Origin: Corallococcus carmarthensis
Lineage (GTDB): Bacteria; Myxococcota; Myxococcia; Myxococcales; Myxococcaceae
Length of the DNA stretch: 64,000 nt
Assembly: GCF_003611695.1 (NCBI RefSeq)
Contig: NZ_RAWE01000001.1
Location: 105,373 to 169,372 of the forward strand
Reading direction: 5' to 3'
The stretch's first letter is position 1. Each line of letters starts with the position of its first letter. The notes beneath the pieces were generated by a model. It did no database searches. It was not told the origin of the DNA and was given only the letters and a program-made list of their open reading frames with translations. This document shows, in pieces, positions 61,858 to 64,000 of this stretch. The translations under genes were made by a program, and so were the position numbers.

Positions 61858-62411
61858 CCATTCCCCCGCTTCCGGCGAGCCTGGGCCATGTCGAGGAACT
61901 GGTCGCGCAGGCGGTGGCGCGCGTGGAAGAGCCAGGTGCCCACGGTGCCCACGGGCACCCCGAGGTGGCGGCCGATCTCCGCGTGCCGCAGCCCCTCCGA
62001 GTGCATCTCGAAGGTGCGGCGCAGGTTGTAGGGGAGGGAGGCGACGGCCTCGCGCAGCTCCGTCTCGGTGATGCACTCCCACAGCTCCAGGTCCGGCGCG
62101 TCCGGCTCCTCGAAGAGCTTGTGCACGTTGCCCAGGTTGATGACGTTCGCGGCCTCGCTCCGGGTGCGGCGGCACTGGTCGAGGACGCGGTTGTGGAGCA
62201 CCCGCACCAGCCAGGCGCGCCGCTCGGGCTCCGTCCAGGACTGGAGCTTGTCCCACTTCAGCAGGGCCCGCAGCAGCACATCCTGGACCAGGTCCGCGCA
62301 ATCGCTGGCGTTCCGGCCACAAAGATTCCGGGCAACGGCCACCAGACTGGGCTGATACCGGACCGCGAAGACGGCGTACTCCATGTCTGAACTGTCGAGC
62401 TCTTCTTTCAA
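61854..62411 (-). CDS. ECF sigma-70 factor
   Basis: A 185-aa sigma factor with region 2 (DLVQDVLLRALLKWDKLQ, WLVRVLHNRVLDQCRRTRS) and region 4 HTH (GLRHAEIGRHLGVPVGTVGT). The start is TTG 62411 or ATG 62384. It overlaps the CHAT fusion gene by 4 bp, the standard sigma/anti-sigma arrangement. It should direct transcription from its own promoter in the region upstream. Confidence 0.93.
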   Translation of the reverse strand: MKEELDSSDMEYAVFAVRYQPSLVAVARNLCGRNASDCADLVQDVLLRALLKWDKLQSWTEPERRAWLVRVLHNRVLDQCRRTRSEAANVINLGNVHKLFEEPDAPDLELWECITETELREAVASLPYNLRRTFEMHSEGLRHAEIGRHLGVPVGTVGTWLFHARHRLRDQFLDMAQARRKRGNG

Positions 62412-63153
62412 CGTACGGCCCCCCGATGCCGGTGATGATTAGATAACGCTATAGGTCTGATTTCTTGGATAGGTTACACCCCCCCCGTCGGGTTGGGTGT
62501 GGTCGCCTGAGAGTCTTTGTGGGTCTTGACCCAGTCGGAGAAGCCCACGCGGGAATCCGCTATTTCCGTAGATTCCTGGGAGATGTGTGAGATTTCTTGC
62601 AGAGCAAGGGCAGGGAATTCCTGGGGGCCTGCTGGTCCGCGCCTTGCTGAAGAACCGGCCACCCTCAAGGACCCTTCACGCTCAAGCTTTGGGATGCGGA
62701 TCAACGCCGTACCGTCACGCTGGGCAACATCACTTTCCCATGAGCTGGAGTGTGCGCGAGTGAATGCACGACTCACTGATGGCTGCGGGCGCCCTGATGG
62801 CGACGCTCCTGCACAATCTTCAATCACTGCACCTCGATGTCGGTGTTGGTCTCGCGAGCTGAGCAGGGACTTCCTGCACCATATAAGGCACTCGCTGGCA
62901 GTCGTCGTGCGCGAGTAGCGGTCTGCGCTTCGTCGTGCAGCATGCCTGCCGGACGCTGTGGAGTGTCGCCACGGTCATTCCTATTCGCGCGGCTGGCGCC
63001 GTAGCGTGGCGTGGCACGTCTGTCTATCCCCCGGCGGGCCGGGTCGTATGTGACTTTTTCAGTGCAATGCCCCACCCGGTCCTCCGCCTTGTCGGACCGA
63101 ACATGGAACCTCTGTCCTGAGCGCCCCTGCTGGGGCCTGCCACGGAGGGGTCG
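62412..63153. other. Intergenic region upstream of divergent genes
   Basis: About 740 bp with no credible gene. It should hold the ECF gene promoter; a GTAACC-like -35 box near 62465 exists, but the spacing to a CGTT -10 box is too long to accept. Short frames on both strands look random. Confidence 0.4.
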
Positions 63154-64000
63154 ATGGGCATGCATTGGAGTTGGGCCGTCGTCTTGCTGCTGCTGTTGCC
63201 CGGGGCCGGAGGGGCGCAGGAAGCCATCACTCCAGAGGACTTCGACGCCACCGTGCGCAGGTTGGAGGAGGCCATCTCGGACAATGCTTCTGGCGAGGAA
63301 GAAGAGGACGAGGCTCCGTCCGAGGAGGAGGCTTCTGCGCCCGCGGCGCCCGACTCGGCACCTCCGATGACGAACCTGCTGCGCATGGACGCGGCGACGT
63401 TGACGTTGCTGCCTGGGAGGGGCGCGGGCACCGAAGAAGGCTTCGTGCAGGTGGAGCCCATGGTGGCCTTGGGGAGAGGGGAGTCGTTCCGCCTCATTCT
63501 CGGGGCACCGGTACGGCTGCGGCTGTGGGGTGGAGGCGAGGGCGCGGGCCTCGTGAGGAAGGAGGACTGGGACACGCTGTCCGACTGGGGGCAGGTGGTT
63601 CGCCTCTTCATGGTGGGAGGGGATACGCCCAACTCGGTGTGGCTGGGGATGATGGAGGGCTACTCCCTGCTGTCCGGACACCTGGTGCGGCGCTACGGCA
63701 ACCGCGTCAACCCCGACTACCACCCGGCCGGCGTCATCGCGACGGGGACATTGGGGCCGGTGTACGCAGAGGCCTTCGCCTCGGACGTGCTGAGCGCTCG
63801 CCTGGCGGGGGCGGAGGTAGCCCTGGACGTGCAACACGTTCTCTTCGGCCGGCCCCCTGTCCCGGGCCGCTACACGCTGGCGCTGTCGGCGGTGCATGAC
63901 TGGGGGCGGATCGCCGGCACCGCGAGGCCCATGACGCTGGCGCACCTGGACGCCACCGCCGTGGTGTTGCGGCGAGGGCGCAAGGGGCAGAGGGTGGAGG
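63154..64000 (+). CDS. Exported protein, 3' end outside window
   Basis: The frame is open from ATG 63154 (GGAGG 7 bp upstream) to the edge, 282 codons. A signal peptide (WAVVLLLLLPGAGGAQ) is followed by an acidic, Ala/Pro/Ser/Glu-rich linker (GEEEEDEAPSEEEASAPAAP) and a beta-rich region (RMDAATLTLLPGRGAGTEEG, VRLRLWGGG, PVYAEAFASDVLSARLAG) that looks like an outer-membrane barrel or surface domain. Family not recognised. Confidence 0.72.
   Translation, partial: MGMHWSWAVVLLLLLPGAGGAQEAITPEDFDATVRRLEEAISDNASGEEEEDEAPSEEEASAPAAPDSAPPMTNLLRMDAATLTLLPGRGAGTEEGFVQVEPMVALGRGESFRLILGAPVRLRLWGGGEGAGLVRKEDWDTLSDWGQVVRLFMVGGDTPNSVWLGMMEGYSLLSGHLVRRYGNRVNPDYHPAGVIATGTLGPVYAEAFASDVLSARLAGAEVALDVQHVLFGRPPVPGRYTLALSAVHDWGRIAGTARPMTLAHLDATAVVLRRGRKGQRVE

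Noticed and set aside
58936..62031. Long plus-strand frame opposite the CHAT fusion gene
   Set aside because: The protein is Arg/Gly/His-rich low-complexity and the opposite strand has zf-HC2, TPR and CHAT motifs; it is a GC-driven artefact.
62440..62480. ECF-type promoter upstream of the sigma gene
   Set aside because: A GTAACC box is there, but the distance to the only CGTT-like box is about 23 bp, beyond the usual spacer.

Overview
The window is high-GC DNA from a predatory delta-type bacterium, most likely a member of the Myxococcaceae. This is an inference from gene content: FHA-domain sigma-54 activators, a Ser/Thr kinase with TPR repeats, many secreted lipoproteins with Cys-rich, kelch, VCBS, Ig-like and lectin modules, an ADYC-type protein, and a CHAT-protease/ECF sigma pair. 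No rRNA genes and no CRISPR array are visible. One degenerate tRNA-like sequence is present.

Layout. 1-3.8 kb (minus strand): an ADYC-like secreted protein behind an FHA sigma-54 activator, then a lipoprotein. 4.4-10.8 kb (plus): a large secreted M4 metalloprotease ending in a dockerin-like module, followed 6 bp later by a lipoprotein with six Ig-like repeats and a cohesin-like C-terminus; a strong terminator closes the pair. 11.2-16.5 kb: a metzincin-motif TPR lipoprotein, a ricin-type lectin protein, an SDR/membrane-protein pair with a divergent LysR regulator, and a small membrane protein. 16.7-19.9 kb: divergent glycosyltransferase and GMC oxidoreductase. 20-25.6 kb: two secreted hydrolases that share a duplicated leader and signal-peptide module and bracket a LytS/LytTR two-component system. 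25.6-27.5 kb: an island, apparently of lower GC, with an AAA-like protein and an IS630 remnant. 27.6-34.7 kb: a polysaccharide deacetylase with VCBS repeats, a LamG lipoprotein, a tRNA-Pro-like relic and a second FHA sigma-54 activator. 34.7-39.2 kb: a Ser/Thr kinase and a divergent uncharacterised protein.

39.2-52 kb is accessory DNA: kelch and CarboxypepD-like secreted proteins, a TetR / NmrA / SGNH-hydrolase group, a LysR/DoxX pair, a lone phage Mu gpF-like head protein, and fragments of IS66, IS3, IS30 and an rve-type transposase. 52-57 kb holds an EnvZ/OmpR-like two-component system followed by a serine beta-lactamase-fold hydrolase. It is bracketed by two identical 172-bp copies of the end of an IS91/ISCR-like rolling-circle element, and three host genes are cut at or near those ends. 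57-64 kb: a frameshifted GNAT-PAS-GAF region, a small Pro-rich peptide gene, and an ECF sigma factor overlapping a gene that joins an anti-sigma zinc finger, a TM helix, TPR-like repeats and a CHAT protease. The window ends inside an exported protein gene.

The strongest candidates for unusual biology are the cohesin/dockerin-like pair (4.4-10.8 kb), the anti-sigma-CHAT fusion with its ECF sigma factor (58.9-62.4 kb), the IS91/ISCR-like bracketed resistance-type module (51.9-57.0 kb), and the duplicated leader module around the LytTR system. All calls rest on motif reading alone; no database search was run.
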